Assembly (NCBI GenBank): GCA_023053545.1
Contig: JAKZAN010000143.1
Coordinates: 26,485-90,484 of the forward strand
DNA length: 64,000 nucleotides
Source of the DNA: Lepidurus packardi
Lineage: Eukaryota > Arthropoda > Branchiopoda > Notostraca > Triopsidae
Reading direction: 5' to 3'
The position numbers were made by a program, and so were the translations under genes. This document shows, piece by piece, positions 14,801 through 22,778 of this stretch (positions are counted from its first letter, which is position 1; the number at the start of each line of letters is the position of its first letter). The notes under the pieces were generated by a model. It was not told the origin of the DNA. It saw only the letters and a list, made by a program, of their open reading frames with translations, and ran no database searches.

Positions 14801-15665
14801 TATACAGGTCTAAACTGGTTTAAGCTAGTTTATAAACTGGTTTGTTTAAACTGGTTTATACTATTTCAAACTGGCTTAAACCGGTTAAAACTGGCTTAAT
14901 CTGGTTTAAACTGGTTAAAACTAGATTATAAACTGGTATATACCGGTGTAAACAGGTCTAAACTGGTTTTAACTTTTATCAACTGGTTTACACAAGTCTA
15001 AACTGGTTTAAACTGGTTTATACTAGTTCAAGCTGGTTTAAATTTTTTTAACAGGTCTAAGCTTGTTTAAGCTAGTTTATAAACTGGTTGAAATCTTTTT
15101 TAGCTTGCTTAAACTGGTTTAAACCAGGCCTAAACAGGTCTAAACTGGTTTAAACTAGTTTATTTACTGTGTTACACTGGTTTAAACTTGTTTATACTAG
15201 TTCAAACTGGTTTAAACTTTTTTACACATGTCTAAACTGGTTTAAGCTAGTTTATAAACTGGTTTGTTTAAACTGGTTTACACATGTCTAAACTGGTTTA
15301 AGCTAGTTTATAAACTGGTTTGTTTAAACTGGTTTATACTAGTTCAAACTGGTTTAAACCGGTTAAGACTGGCTTAATCTGGTTTAAACTGGTTAAAACT
15401 AGATTATAAACTGGTTCATACTGGTGTAAACAGGTCTAAATTGGTTTTAACTTCTATAAACTGGTTTACACAGGTCTAAACTGGTTTAAACTGGTTTATA
15501 CTAGTTCAAACTGGTTTTAATTTTTTTAACAGGTCTATGCTTGTTTAAACTAGTTTATAAACTTGTTTAAAACGTTTTTAACTGGCTTAAACTGGTTTAA
15601 ACTAGGCCTAAACAGGTCTAAACTGGTTTAAACTAGTTTATTAACTGTTTTACACTGGTTTAAAC
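11801..15665 (+). repeat. Satellite C, 10 bp monomer, forward array (left block)
   Basis: Tandem CTGGTTTAAA units with frequent variants (CTAGTTTATAA, ACAGGTCTAAA, CCGGTGTAAA, TTTTTTTAACAGG). Multi-monomer blocks recur, for example the order of TTTATACTAGTTCAAACTGG, then a T-rich segment, then AACAGGTCTAAGCTTG, at irregular intervals, so a higher-order structure exists. The block ends inside a recognisable higher-order context (ACTGTTTTACACTGGTTTAA) directly at the poly-T of a non-LTR retrotransposon. Stops in every frame; no gene seen. Confidence 0.96.
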
Positions 15666-15685
15666 TTTTTTTTTTTTTTTTTTTT

Positions 15686-15805
15686 CCATTTAATCTCAGC
15701 GTGAGCAAAGCTCTTTGCCGATATTTATTTTCTTTCTTTCCAATTTTCTGTTTTACAATGTTATCACTATTTAAACTTTAAACCAATGGGCTTTCCTCTA
15801 AATGA
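15686..15805 (-). other. 3' UTR of non-LTR copy 1
   Basis: This 120 bp stretch lies between the ORF2 stop and the A-tail and matches the 3' UTR of copy 2 by eye. I saw no stem-loop or microsatellite other than the A-tail. A poly(A) ending, rather than a short tandem repeat, fits Jockey/I/R1-like elements. Confidence 0.85.
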
Positions 15806-18245
15806 CTAGAGTAGTGCCCTCCCTTGTTTGTATATTTCGCGGGAGCTGTTTATGAAACTTTCAACTGCTGCAAAGATCTTCGGGTTTGTTAGAATGTTTT
15901 GCATATTGAAGTGAACTTTTTCTTTCGATAGTTTTTGAAGAAGGATTGCTCTTGGTTTGTTTAGCCACCTGCAATGGTAGAGAATGTGTTTGAGGTCTTG
16001 AGAACTTTGAGCGTAGCACGGGCAGAAAGGGTTGTCAGTCTTCTTTATACGATGGAGAAAAGCCAAGGAAGGATAGTGTGAACAGCGAAGTTTTATCAGG
16101 GTATAAATTGTGTGTCTGTTTAAGTTTAATTTGCAAATGGGTGAGGATTCAGGAGTAATTCCTAAACTTAACAATGTTGAAGTTTTTTTAGTCCAATTTT
16201 CCACCCATTTTTGTTTGAATATACTTTTAACTGTTTTTGGGATCTCTTGGGTTTCCCGATTACAGTTAAACTGGGAGACCAATTGTTCGATTTGATATGA
16301 GCAAGTTGCGTATGAGGAATGACGAGGAGGATCCATGTTTCGGAGGTCTGCTGCATTTCTTGTTAAACCGAATCTAATCAGCCTTTCTTCGACGGCCAAC
16401 TTCAGTGGAGGGATTCCAGTCTCTACTTCTAGGGTTGATGTTGGAGACGTTTTAAATGCTCCGGATATTATTAACAAGGCTTGGCGATGAAGGTATTTTA
16501 AAGTGGGGGATTTTTCGAACTTGAAGTTTGACCAGGCTGGTAGGCCGTAAAATATCTTAGAATAAAGTGTAGCTAAAAGCAGAGATCTCAGCTGGTTAGT
16601 TCTTATAGCTGGAATATTATGGGACAAGTTTCGTATTTTCAGAATAATAAAATTTCCTTCGGCTGCAAGTCGATTAACATGCGATTTCCAGGATAGCTTT
16701 GTATCAAATAAGAGGCCAAGATAACGAACGTGGGGTCTTGGGATGATGGTGATATCACCCCATGTAAGGGGCGTATCGTCAGGGTATCTTTTCTTTGAGA
16801 AATGTATCAGCTCTGTCTTGCTTTGACTGAAAGTGAGGTGAACACTAAGACTCCATTTCTCAAGTGCTTTCAGGGCATTTTGAAGCATCCTGATATTCAC
16901 TTTCCCAGATGATCCGCTGATAGCTAAAAGTAAGTCATCAGCGAAAGCCTGCACACGGATGCGTTTGCTTTTGAGAAGTTTTAATGCTCCATCTATATAT
17001 GTGACGAACAAAATTGGTGATAGGGGTGATCCTTGAGGGAGTCCTTTGCTGACATGAAAAGTTTGGCTCCTATGGTTACCATGCTGAACGTAGATTGTGC
17101 GATCTGCTAAAAAGTTTTGAAGCCAATCTGCGACGTAACTTGGAACCTTTTTCTTTTTCAGTATTTGGATTAACTTTCTATGATTAACATTATCAAAGGC
17201 TCCTTCAATGTCCAATAGAAGCGCTGTTGTAGTTTGATGTTTGTCGAATCCATTTAGGATTTGATTACTCAGGGCAAGCATAGCATCTGTGGTCGATTTC
17301 TTTGGACGAAAACCCCACTGATAGTCAGAGAGAAGCGATTTTTGTTCCATATGATCTAATATTTTTAATGCAATCGTTTTTTCTAAAACTTTTCCTAGTG
17401 TGGAAAGTAAGGTTGTGGGGCGGAAACTCTTATGTGTTTTATAGTCTGCCTTTTGGGGTTTAGGAACAGGGAGCACTTTTCCGATTTTCCAGGCGGTAGG
17501 AAAATACGAGTATTTTAAGGAGGCGTTAAAAATATTTACCACTATATTTCCGATTACTTTCCAGGTGTTTTTTAACACTATAGGCTGTATGGCATCATCT
17601 CCTGGTGCTTTAATATTAGGTAAAGCTCGCACGAGTGTTTTGAGCTCCCGACAGGATATTTCTGGATATCTTTGCTGTCTTCTGAAATTGCATTTTCTTA
17701 CGTTCTGATAGTTCGAAGTTTGAGTAGCTGAGAAGAACTTTTGCGCCAAAAAATTTAGTTTGTTAATTTCGTCCTCGAAAACGTCCCCTTGTTGATTTAA
17801 CAGTTGTTCCAGGCTGTTTTTCGTTGTTTTTTCACGGTTTGCTCTATCCAATCCCCAGAGTATTCTGTTGTCAGGAGTTTTTAGTTTCTGTTCCCAATAT
17901 AAATTTTTTGCTACACGGCATTTGTTTGTGTACAAATTTCTCATAGTTTTCCATCGGGCTTGGTCTTGTACAGTTCTTGAATTTTTATAAATCCTTAGGC
18001 TTTTAGCTGTTTCTTTCCGGAGGTTTGCTAGTTCTTTGGACCACCAGGGATTTTCTCTTTTGGAAAGATTTGTTTTGGGGATATTAAGTTCCATTGCTTT
18101 ATGTAATGCTTGCGTTAGATTTTTAACTGTGTCGTCTAATTCCTCGGGGCCCGATATGTCATGATATTTTATTTTACTTTTTTTCAGTTCCTCATTGAGA
18201 GTATTGTTTAATTTAATCCAGTCCACTTTATTATAGCTCCATATC
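15806..18245 (-). pseudogene. ORF2 3' portion of non-LTR copy 1 (reverse transcriptase and C-terminal domain)
   Basis: Open reading frame covering residues 242-1053 of the ORF2 protein as numbered in copy 2; there is no frameshift or stop. It retains the RT domain: the IKAPGDDAIQP block, FRPTTLLSTLGKVLEK, the first catalytic Asp in LLLDIEGAFDNV, GLPQGSPLSPILF and the FADD active site, then the C-terminal Cys/His motif (CPC, then HILYHC). Two amino-acid differences from copy 2 are visible (Arg for Lys in DN-ILWG; Gln for Lys in PKP-KAD). The endonuclease is absent: the frame is cut at the Trp-Ile-Trp codons by the LTR insertion, and beyond it only about 20 further codons survive before truncation. 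The copy therefore cannot encode a complete ORF2 and is a recent pseudogene. A GTG at 18224-18226 could be mistaken for a start. Confidence 0.95.
18240..18245. repeat. Target-site duplication of the LTR element, left copy
   Basis: CATATC abuts the left LTR and is repeated at 22708-22713 next to the right LTR. The empty site in non-LTR copy 2 (about 32642-32655) has it once, which proves the insertion boundaries. Confidence 0.95.
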
Positions 18246-18358
18246 TGTTGTGGTTGAGACGAGAGTTTAGTTGCGACTGCCTGTATTTCATGCCTGGGGT
18301 CCCTTTCCCAAAGTACCCCCAGGCATTTCTAACCAACATATAAACTCAGGATACAACA
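18246..18358 (-). repeat. 3' LTR (113 bp)
   Basis: Begins TGTTGT and ends ACAACA, a perfect 6 bp terminal inverted repeat with the usual TG...CA ends. It is identical base for base to the other LTR. It contains a 10 bp inverted repeat (18290-18299 with 18317-18326) around a 17-base loop, and in element sense a TTTATAT stretch about 15 bases from its start that might act as a TATA-like element. Confidence 0.97.
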
Positions 18359-18379
18359 CCTCTTCCCCTTTTTCTTTTC
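18359..18379 (-). promoter_or_regulatory. Polypurine tract
   Basis: A 21-base uninterrupted pyrimidine run on the + strand, hence purine-only in element sense, abutting the 3' LTR. This position and composition are those of the plus-strand primer in LTR retrotransposons. Confidence 0.93.
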
Positions 18380-18638
18380 ACGAACAGCTTAAACAAAGGT
18401 TGTCATAGAAATAGGGGAAAGAAACCCAAGGAAAATACCCATAACAGGGAAGACAGGGGAAACTGATGACAAGTTAGGAAAACACAAAAGATAACTTCTG
18501 GGACATCGAATTTGGCAGGTTGTTTGGTTCCGACTCCCACTCTTCCTTCACCCCGGCAAGCTTCTTGGCATCTCTGCCCCAGGTTGCCCGCCGTCTTAGT
18601 CATCGTCTTCCTGTAAGAATATACAAAGATTTTTTTTT

Positions 18639-18821
18639 TCATCGCTGCCGCGCTTCCAGCTTTCCTTTGATTCTAGCGCTCCGTCTTGGCGTAGTTCTTG
18701 GCTCCTTCGTATCCCTTGCTTTCTCAAAAGTTCGCTGCTCATGTTGCTGCTCCTCTTTGCTTAGGCTGCTCCCCGTAACTTTCGGAATTACTTTAAAAAA
18801 AGATACATTCCTAGTGATCAA
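18639..18821 (-). pseudogene. Gag-Pol C-terminal tail, separated by an in-frame TGA
   Basis: Sixty codons follow directly, in the same frame, after the TGA at 18822-18824 and end at a stop at 18639-18641. The segment starts LITRNVSFFK and contains the basic run PRRSARIKGK. Tails of this sort close the integrase of K02A2.6-like polyproteins, so it belongs to gag-pol rather than being an independent gene. The first codon is TTG. A CpG-type transition would be enough to create the TGA, but read-through cannot be excluded from sequence alone. Confidence 0.72.
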
Positions 18822-21800
18822 TCAACCATCTTTCCTTCTCGCTGTGATCATCGAATTTTTTATTTTTACCACTTCGAGAGCTTCAAGCTCATAACGACTT
18901 TCTTCTTTTTTAAGCATTCTTTTGTCCTTCTGCACTATCACGTGGTCTCCTAACTTCAACGTTTGTTTGCACACTCGTCGTTTCTTGTGCGCGTACTCCT
19001 TCGCTTTTCTCGAGTATTCCTCGTTGTAGTGTTTGAGGTCGGGGAGTAAGTTCCTGTAGCTTTTCCTAAATAGTAGGTCCGCCGGGGCTTTCCCAATTGC
19101 GGGGTGTGGGGTGGTTCTATAATTGCGCAGGAATTTGAACACTTCCGTTTTTAGATTCTTGTGCTCAATCGCGTTAGTTCTAACCACTTTCCCTAATGTG
19201 CGCATGAATCGTTCTACCATGCCATTGGCTTCTGGCCACATTGGTGTAATCTTCCGGTGCTGAATTCCTAGCTTTTTGCAGAACTCCTTGAACTCTATTC
19301 CGTTGAACGGCGGCCCATTGTCTGTCGTAATCTTCTGTGGAATCCCCAACGTAGAAAGTATGCGCTCTAACTGCGGTAGAACGTGGTGGTGCGCAGTAGT
19401 GCGGACGAATTCCACTTCGGGAAATCTAGAGAAATTGTCGACCACTACCAACAGTTCTTCTCCAGACGGTAAACTAAGGAAATCTATGCTCACTTCTTGC
19501 CATGGCTTGTCTGGCAGTTTGGTCATCTGTAGCGGTTCTCGCTTGGGAGCTTTCGTAGCCGCGAGGCATGGTACACATTGCTTTATCATCTTCTCGACCT
19601 GTTGGTCCATCCCCGGGAACCATACTTTTGTTCTAAGTAATTGCTTCGTCTTGCATATCCCCAAGTGGCCTTCGTGTGCTACCCGGAGTACATCACTTTG
19701 TAGGCTTGTCGGTATGCAGACCCTGGTTGCCCTCATGATGATGCCGTCCTTCGTTACGGTCAGTTCATCGAATATCTGTGCGTATGCTTTCGTTTCCTTC
19801 ACTTTAAGCTCGTATCTCTTCCCTTTTCGGACTGCTTGTGCCACTGCCGCCAGAACAGGGTCATTTCTTGTTTCTTCGGCAATCTGGTCTCTCGTCAACG
19901 GGGTGGGTACTGCCTGTTTAACTAAAAAGTTAATGTAGCCCTCCCCTACGGCTCCTTGCTTACACTGTGTCGCCTTGCTTGGGTTCCTTAATAGGAAATC
20001 GGCCGCGTTCTCATTGCCCGGTTGGTACAATAAGGTAAAATTGAACGGCTGCTTTCTCAACATCCATCTTTCAAGCCTAGCTGAAAGTTTAGCCGTTGGC
20101 TTATTGAATATACTTAACAACGGTTTGTGATCTGTCGTCACAGAGAAATGTGCCCCTAGCAGATAAATCCGGAAGTGTTCGCATGCCCATATTATCGCTA
20201 GGGCTTCTCTTTCTAGTTGGGAGTAGCGTTGTTCTGTTTCGTTCAATGCTTTGCTGGCAAAAGCTATTATGCTTTGGTGATCTTTCGAGTTGGTCTGCGT
20301 TAATACAGCCCCTAGCCCTATGGGACTTGCATCCACAATTAGGTTCGTACTTCCTTCTGGGTTAAAATACGCTAGCTGTTTAGCATTGGATAACGCCTTC
20401 TTCAGTTGCTGAAAAGACTGCTCACATTCTTTCGACCATTTGAAGACTGGGGTCTTTTTCTCAGCTATTAAGTTGCGCAGTGGCTCCGAGATGTCTGCAT
20501 GTTTCGGAATGAATCTAGCACACCACGTGGTCATGCCTAGAAAGCTTCGTACCTCCGCTTTGGATTTGGGTATTGCAAAACTTCCGATCGCTTGTATTTT
20601 TCTTGGGTCCGGTTCAATACCGTTTTCTCCAATAATTAAGCCATAAAACCGCACCTTTGACTGCGCCATCTTAGATTTCTTTTCATTAACCGTCAAATTC
20701 TTTTCTTTCAAGCGTCTTCGAACTTCTTGATATCTTGCATCATGCTCTTTTCGGCTTCCCGCGTGTATTAGGATATCATCTGATGTGTTTATGACGCCTG
20801 GAATGCCCTGTAGGAGTTCCCTGATTATATTGTGGAAGATCTCTGCCGCAGAGGTTACTCCGAAAAACAAACGTTTGTAACGCCGCAGGCCCACATGCGT
20901 AGTAAAAGTGGTTATATATCTTGACTCTTCGTCTAGCTCTATTTGATGATAGGCTTGATTTAAATCTACTACACTGAATATTTTGGACCCATTGATATCC
21001 GCCAGTATATCGTCTAACGTAGGGATTACGTGTCGTTCCCTCTCAATTGCCTGGTTCGGTAGCCGCATGTCTACACATAGTCGTATTTCACCGCTATCCT
21101 TCTTTGGAACTATGACGACAGGGGAAACCCATGGTGTAGCTCCTTTTACTTTTTCAATTATATCTAACTGCTCTAGCCGTTCTAGCTCCTTTTCTACCAA
21201 TGGTCTCTGGTGGAAAGGCACCCGTCTATGGGGAAGTGCTACAGGCGTTACCGTCGGATCAATATGCAGTTTTACTTTGAAGCCAGCATATTTGCCTGTT
21301 TGGGGCTGTTGTTTTCCCACCGCCCTGACAGTTTCATGCGTCACGAACGGTGAATATTGGACAAGCTCTAACGCTGCTGCTGCACGTTCGCTCAGCAAGC
21401 AGCTTGCCTCTCCGTCAACAACGTATATGGTTTCCATTGTTGCTAACTTAGACTTTCCCATTCGAATTGGTGTTTTGAGCTTCCCTTTTATCGCTAGCGG
21501 CTGGTTTGTTTTGAAAGGGAAAATTTTCTTCGCCGTTTTTTGTAACTTTGGGCTGCCCAGCGTTACGTGGGTTAACGAGTCTATAATCGTAACACCGGCT
21601 CCAGTGTCAAGCAGGAATCTTACGCTGCCCCTTTCCCCGACTTTCGCACGTACCACAGGGTATTTAGTTTTAGTACATGAATTCGTACTTACAAGTTCCG
21701 TGGCGCTTGAGGTGTTTTCCTCTTCTTGCGACGGCTGGACATTTCGGACGGTCTTCTTTTTCGCTTTACATACTCTTGCAAAATGACCCATCTTGCTGCA

Positions 21801-22397
21801 TTTCCGGCATCTCTCCTTTCTTGCTTGACAGTCCTGCAGCTTGCTGTGCCACGGCTTACCACAGAATGTGCACGACTTCTTGCTCGGTGTTTGCCTGTCC
21901 GCCGTCTTCAGCTTGCTAATCTGTACTTCTTCTTCTACCGCAGCGCCTTTCATCTCCTTCATTTGCTTCTGCACCAGCTCATATGCATTTCCTTTTTGTA
22001 ACAGCGTAGTTAGCGACCATTCAGGATTTGTTAACGCCTCTAACTTAAGCTTCTCCGACGTGCATGCCAAAATTATTTGGGATTTTATTTCCCCTTCGGC
22101 ATCCCCGAACCGGCATCCGGCTGCAAACTGGTCCAATCTTGTGTGCAAGTCGTCTAACGTTTCCTGCTGTTGCTGCCTGACATTCCTGAACAGGTACCGA
22201 TTGTAGACCACGTTTTCTTTTGGATCAAAATGTGCGGTTAACATCCGTTTGGCTGCTGCGTATGTGTCTTCGCCCTCCTCCGGTTTTATGTCCAGCTTAT
22301 TGTATACGTCGTGCACCTTCTTGCCCGCATAATGCAGCAAGGTTGCGAGCTTTCTTGCCTTGCTGTTTATGTCACAGACAACTAAAAAGTTGTCCAT
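18822..22397 (-). CDS. gag-pol: Gag-Pol polyprotein, main open frame (1,191 residues)
   Basis: One frame encodes most of Gag and nearly all of Pol. Residues 1-150 are capsid-like. Zinc knuckles follow: C176, C179, H184, C190 and C197, C200, H205, C210. The aspartic protease has D264-T-G (FLLDTGAG). RT spans about 385-560, with the first Asp in SVVDLNQAYHQ (D478) and the active site TSDD (538-541) in place of YxDD. RNase H spans about 685-765, with D689 in LIVDASP, the Glu pair in LEREAL and D756 in TTDHKPL. Integrase has an N-terminal H908/H911-C941/C944 finger and a D972, D1026, E1062 triad, with 35 residues between the last two. The first Met is not the native start, since homologous Gag codons continue upstream in frame beyond a TAG at 22410-22412. 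A TGA at 22822 minus 4000, that is 18822-18824, ends the frame before the expected tail. Proteolytic maturation into capsid, protease, RT and integrase is expected from the family. Confidence 0.95.
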   Translation of the reverse strand: MDNFLVVCDINSKARKLATLLHYAGKKVHDVYNKLDIKPEEGEDTYAAAKRMLTAHFDPKENVVYNRYLFRNVRQQQQETLDDLHTRLDQFAAGCRFGDAEGEIKSQIILACTSEKLKLEALTNPEWSLTTLLQKGNAYELVQKQMKEMKGAAVEEEVQISKLKTADRQTPSKKSCTFCGKPWHSKLQDCQARKERCRKCSKMGHFARVCKAKKKTVRNVQPSQEEENTSSATELVSTNSCTKTKYPVVRAKVGERGSVRFLLDTGAGVTIIDSLTHVTLGSPKLQKTAKKIFPFKTNQPLAIKGKLKTPIRMGKSKLATMETIYVVDGEASCLLSERAAAALELVQYSPFVTHETVRAVGKQQPQTGKYAGFKVKLHIDPTVTPVALPHRRVPFHQRPLVEKELERLEQLDIIEKVKGATPWVSPVVIVPKKDSGEIRLCVDMRLPNQAIERERHVIPTLDDILADINGSKIFSVVDLNQAYHQIELDEESRYITTFTTHVGLRRYKRLFFGVTSAAEIFHNIIRELLQGIPGVINTSDDILIHAGSRKEHDARYQEVRRRLKEKNLTVNEKKSKMAQSKVRFYGLIIGENGIEPDPRKIQAIGSFAIPKSKAEVRSFLGMTTWCARFIPKHADISEPLRNLIAEKKTPVFKWSKECEQSFQQLKKALSNAKQLAYFNPEGSTNLIVDASPIGLGAVLTQTNSKDHQSIIAFASKALNETEQRYSQLEREALAIIWACEHFRIYLLGAHFSVTTDHKPLLSIFNKPTAKLSARLERWMLRKQPFNFTLLYQPGNENAADFLLRNPSKATQCKQGAVGEGYINFLVKQAVPTPLTRDQIAEETRNDPVLAAVAQAVRKGKRYELKVKETKAYAQIFDELTVTKDGIIMRATRVCIPTSLQSDVLRVAHEGHLGICKTKQLLRTKVWFPGMDQQVEKMIKQCVPCLAATKAPKREPLQMTKLPDKPWQEVSIDFLSLPSGEELLVVVDNFSRFPEVEFVRTTAHHHVLPQLERILSTLGIPQKITTDNGPPFNGIEFKEFCKKLGIQHRKITPMWPEANGMVERFMRTLGKVVRTNAIEHKNLKTEVFKFLRNYRTTPHPAIGKAPADLLFRKSYRNLLPDLKHYNEEYSRKAKEYAHKKRRVCKQTLKLGDHVIVQKDKRMLKKEESRYELEALEVVKIKNSMITARRKDG

Positions 22398-22409
22398 TCT
22401 TTTGAGCCA

Positions 22410-22484
22410 CTATCTCCATCTCGAACCAAGGGTCGTCCGATCTTCGTCGTACTGAAATGTTTCCATAGGTGTAAACGGCAACAT
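22410..22484 (-). pseudogene. Gag N-terminal fragment, separated by an in-frame TAG
   Basis: The ATG at 22482-22484 opens 24 codons (beginning MLPFTPMETFQYDED) in the same frame as the main gag-pol, and ends at TAG 22410-22412; after it the frame continues with Trp-Leu-Lys-Arg into the next Met at 22397. A Trp-rich stretch spanning the stop is typical of the start of Gag in these elements. An upstream Met in the same frame lies inside the LTR (22686-22688), and I reject it as a start. The leader between the primer-binding site and this ATG holds a 12 bp T-run (22554-22565, + strand) and nothing else recognisable. Confidence 0.75.
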
Positions 22485-22573
22485 GGCAGCTTTAATTGAT
22501 CCTATACAGGTATCTTCTCCCGTATATGTGTAGAAATCACTGTCACTGTGCCCTTTTTTTTTTTTGGAAAAAT

Positions 22574-22591
22574 TCCCGATCCTCGTCGCCA
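22574..22591 (-). promoter_or_regulatory. Primer-binding site, tRNA-Ser-like
   Basis: In element sense the sequence TGGCGACGAGGATCGGGA lies three bases after the 5' LTR. TGG pairs with a tRNA CCA end, and the first 13 bases complement the 3' end of animal tRNA-Ser(GCU) as I remember it; the rest fits with one extra base. tRNA-Ser priming is known among insect gypsy-like elements such as 17.6 and 297. The tRNA identity is recalled, not searched. Confidence 0.75.
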
Positions 22592-22594
22592 GAA

Positions 22595-22707
22595 TGTTGT
22601 GGTTGAGACGAGAGTTTAGTTGCGACTGCCTGTATTTCATGCCTGGGGTCCCTTTCCCAAAGTACCCCCAGGCATTTCTAACCAACATATAAACTCAGGA
22701 TACAACA
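22595..22707 (-). repeat. 5' LTR (113 bp)
   Basis: Identical to the 113 bp copy at 18246-18358. On the element's sense strand it is followed by TTC and then the primer-binding site. Its promoter and polyadenylation signals are not obvious at this length. Confidence 0.97.
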
Positions 22708-22713
22708 CATATC
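22708..22713. repeat. Target-site duplication of the LTR element, right copy
   Basis: CATATC immediately follows the right LTR and is continuous with the interrupted non-LTR ORF2 remnant. A 4-6 bp duplication is normal for integrase of this class. Confidence 0.95.
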
Positions 22714-22778
22714 CATGATTTAATTGATTCCTTATGGACATATATTTCTATTATAATTGCTTCGTGGTCCGATTGGTT
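22714..22778 (-). pseudogene. ORF2 remnant of non-LTR copy 1, upstream of the LTR insertion
   Basis: These 65 bp match copy 2 at 32650-32714 and encode the residues after the SDHEAIII endonuclease motif and up to the insertion point. The match ends at GATTGGTT, after which satellite C starts; the shared GTT at the edge is a microhomology of the kind seen at truncated 5' ends. Confidence 0.9.

Larger units (their letters stand above)
18246..22707 (-). mobile_element. Ty3/gypsy-type LTR retrotransposon inserted in non-LTR copy 1
   Basis: A 4,462 bp element with two identical 113 bp LTRs, a tRNA-like primer-binding site, a polypurine tract and a gag-pol frame in the order Gag zinc knuckles, protease, RT, RNase H, integrase. 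That order and the D,D35E integrase define Ty3/gypsy. The fused gag-pol, the SDD in RT and the short basic tail resemble the 'K02A2.6-like' group of invertebrates (from family knowledge; not searched). No env-like frame is present; 18380-18638 downstream of the tail is non-coding. The flanks carry a perfect 6 bp duplication (CATATC), and non-LTR copy 2 shows the uninterrupted site. Identical LTRs point to a young insertion, although 113 bp gives little resolution. Confidence 0.97.
15666..22778 (-). mobile_element. Non-LTR retrotransposon copy 1, 5'-truncated, split by an LTR element
   Basis: Read on the minus strand, the element keeps the 3' part of ORF2, a 120 bp 3' UTR and a 20 bp A-tail (T-run 15666-15685). 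The body is 15666-18245 plus 22714-22778, about 2.65 kb; the middle is a later LTR insertion. The sequence matches copy 2 (offset 14,403 for the left part) with five substitutions seen, at 16451, 17455, 17540, 17865 and 18106. It stops matching copy 2 after 22778, where reverse-oriented satellite C begins, so the 5' half is missing; 5' truncation is usual for target-primed reverse transcription. Satellite on its left is forward and on its right reversed, and no target duplication pairs its own two flanks. Confidence 0.95.

Noticed and set aside
16110..16356. Small ORFs on both strands within non-LTR copy 1 (and the same pair in copy 2 at 30513-30759)
   Set aside because: Out-of-frame shadows of ORF2; they recur only because the element is duplicated.
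18359..18638. A possible env-like or extra gene downstream of pol in the LTR element
   Set aside because: Under 300 bp, no signal peptide, hydrophobic segment or long sense frame; it holds only non-coding sequence and the polypurine tract.
18520..22206. + strand ORFs of 60-267 codons opposite the LTR element
   Set aside because: Antisense shadows of gag-pol; none has a recognisable domain.
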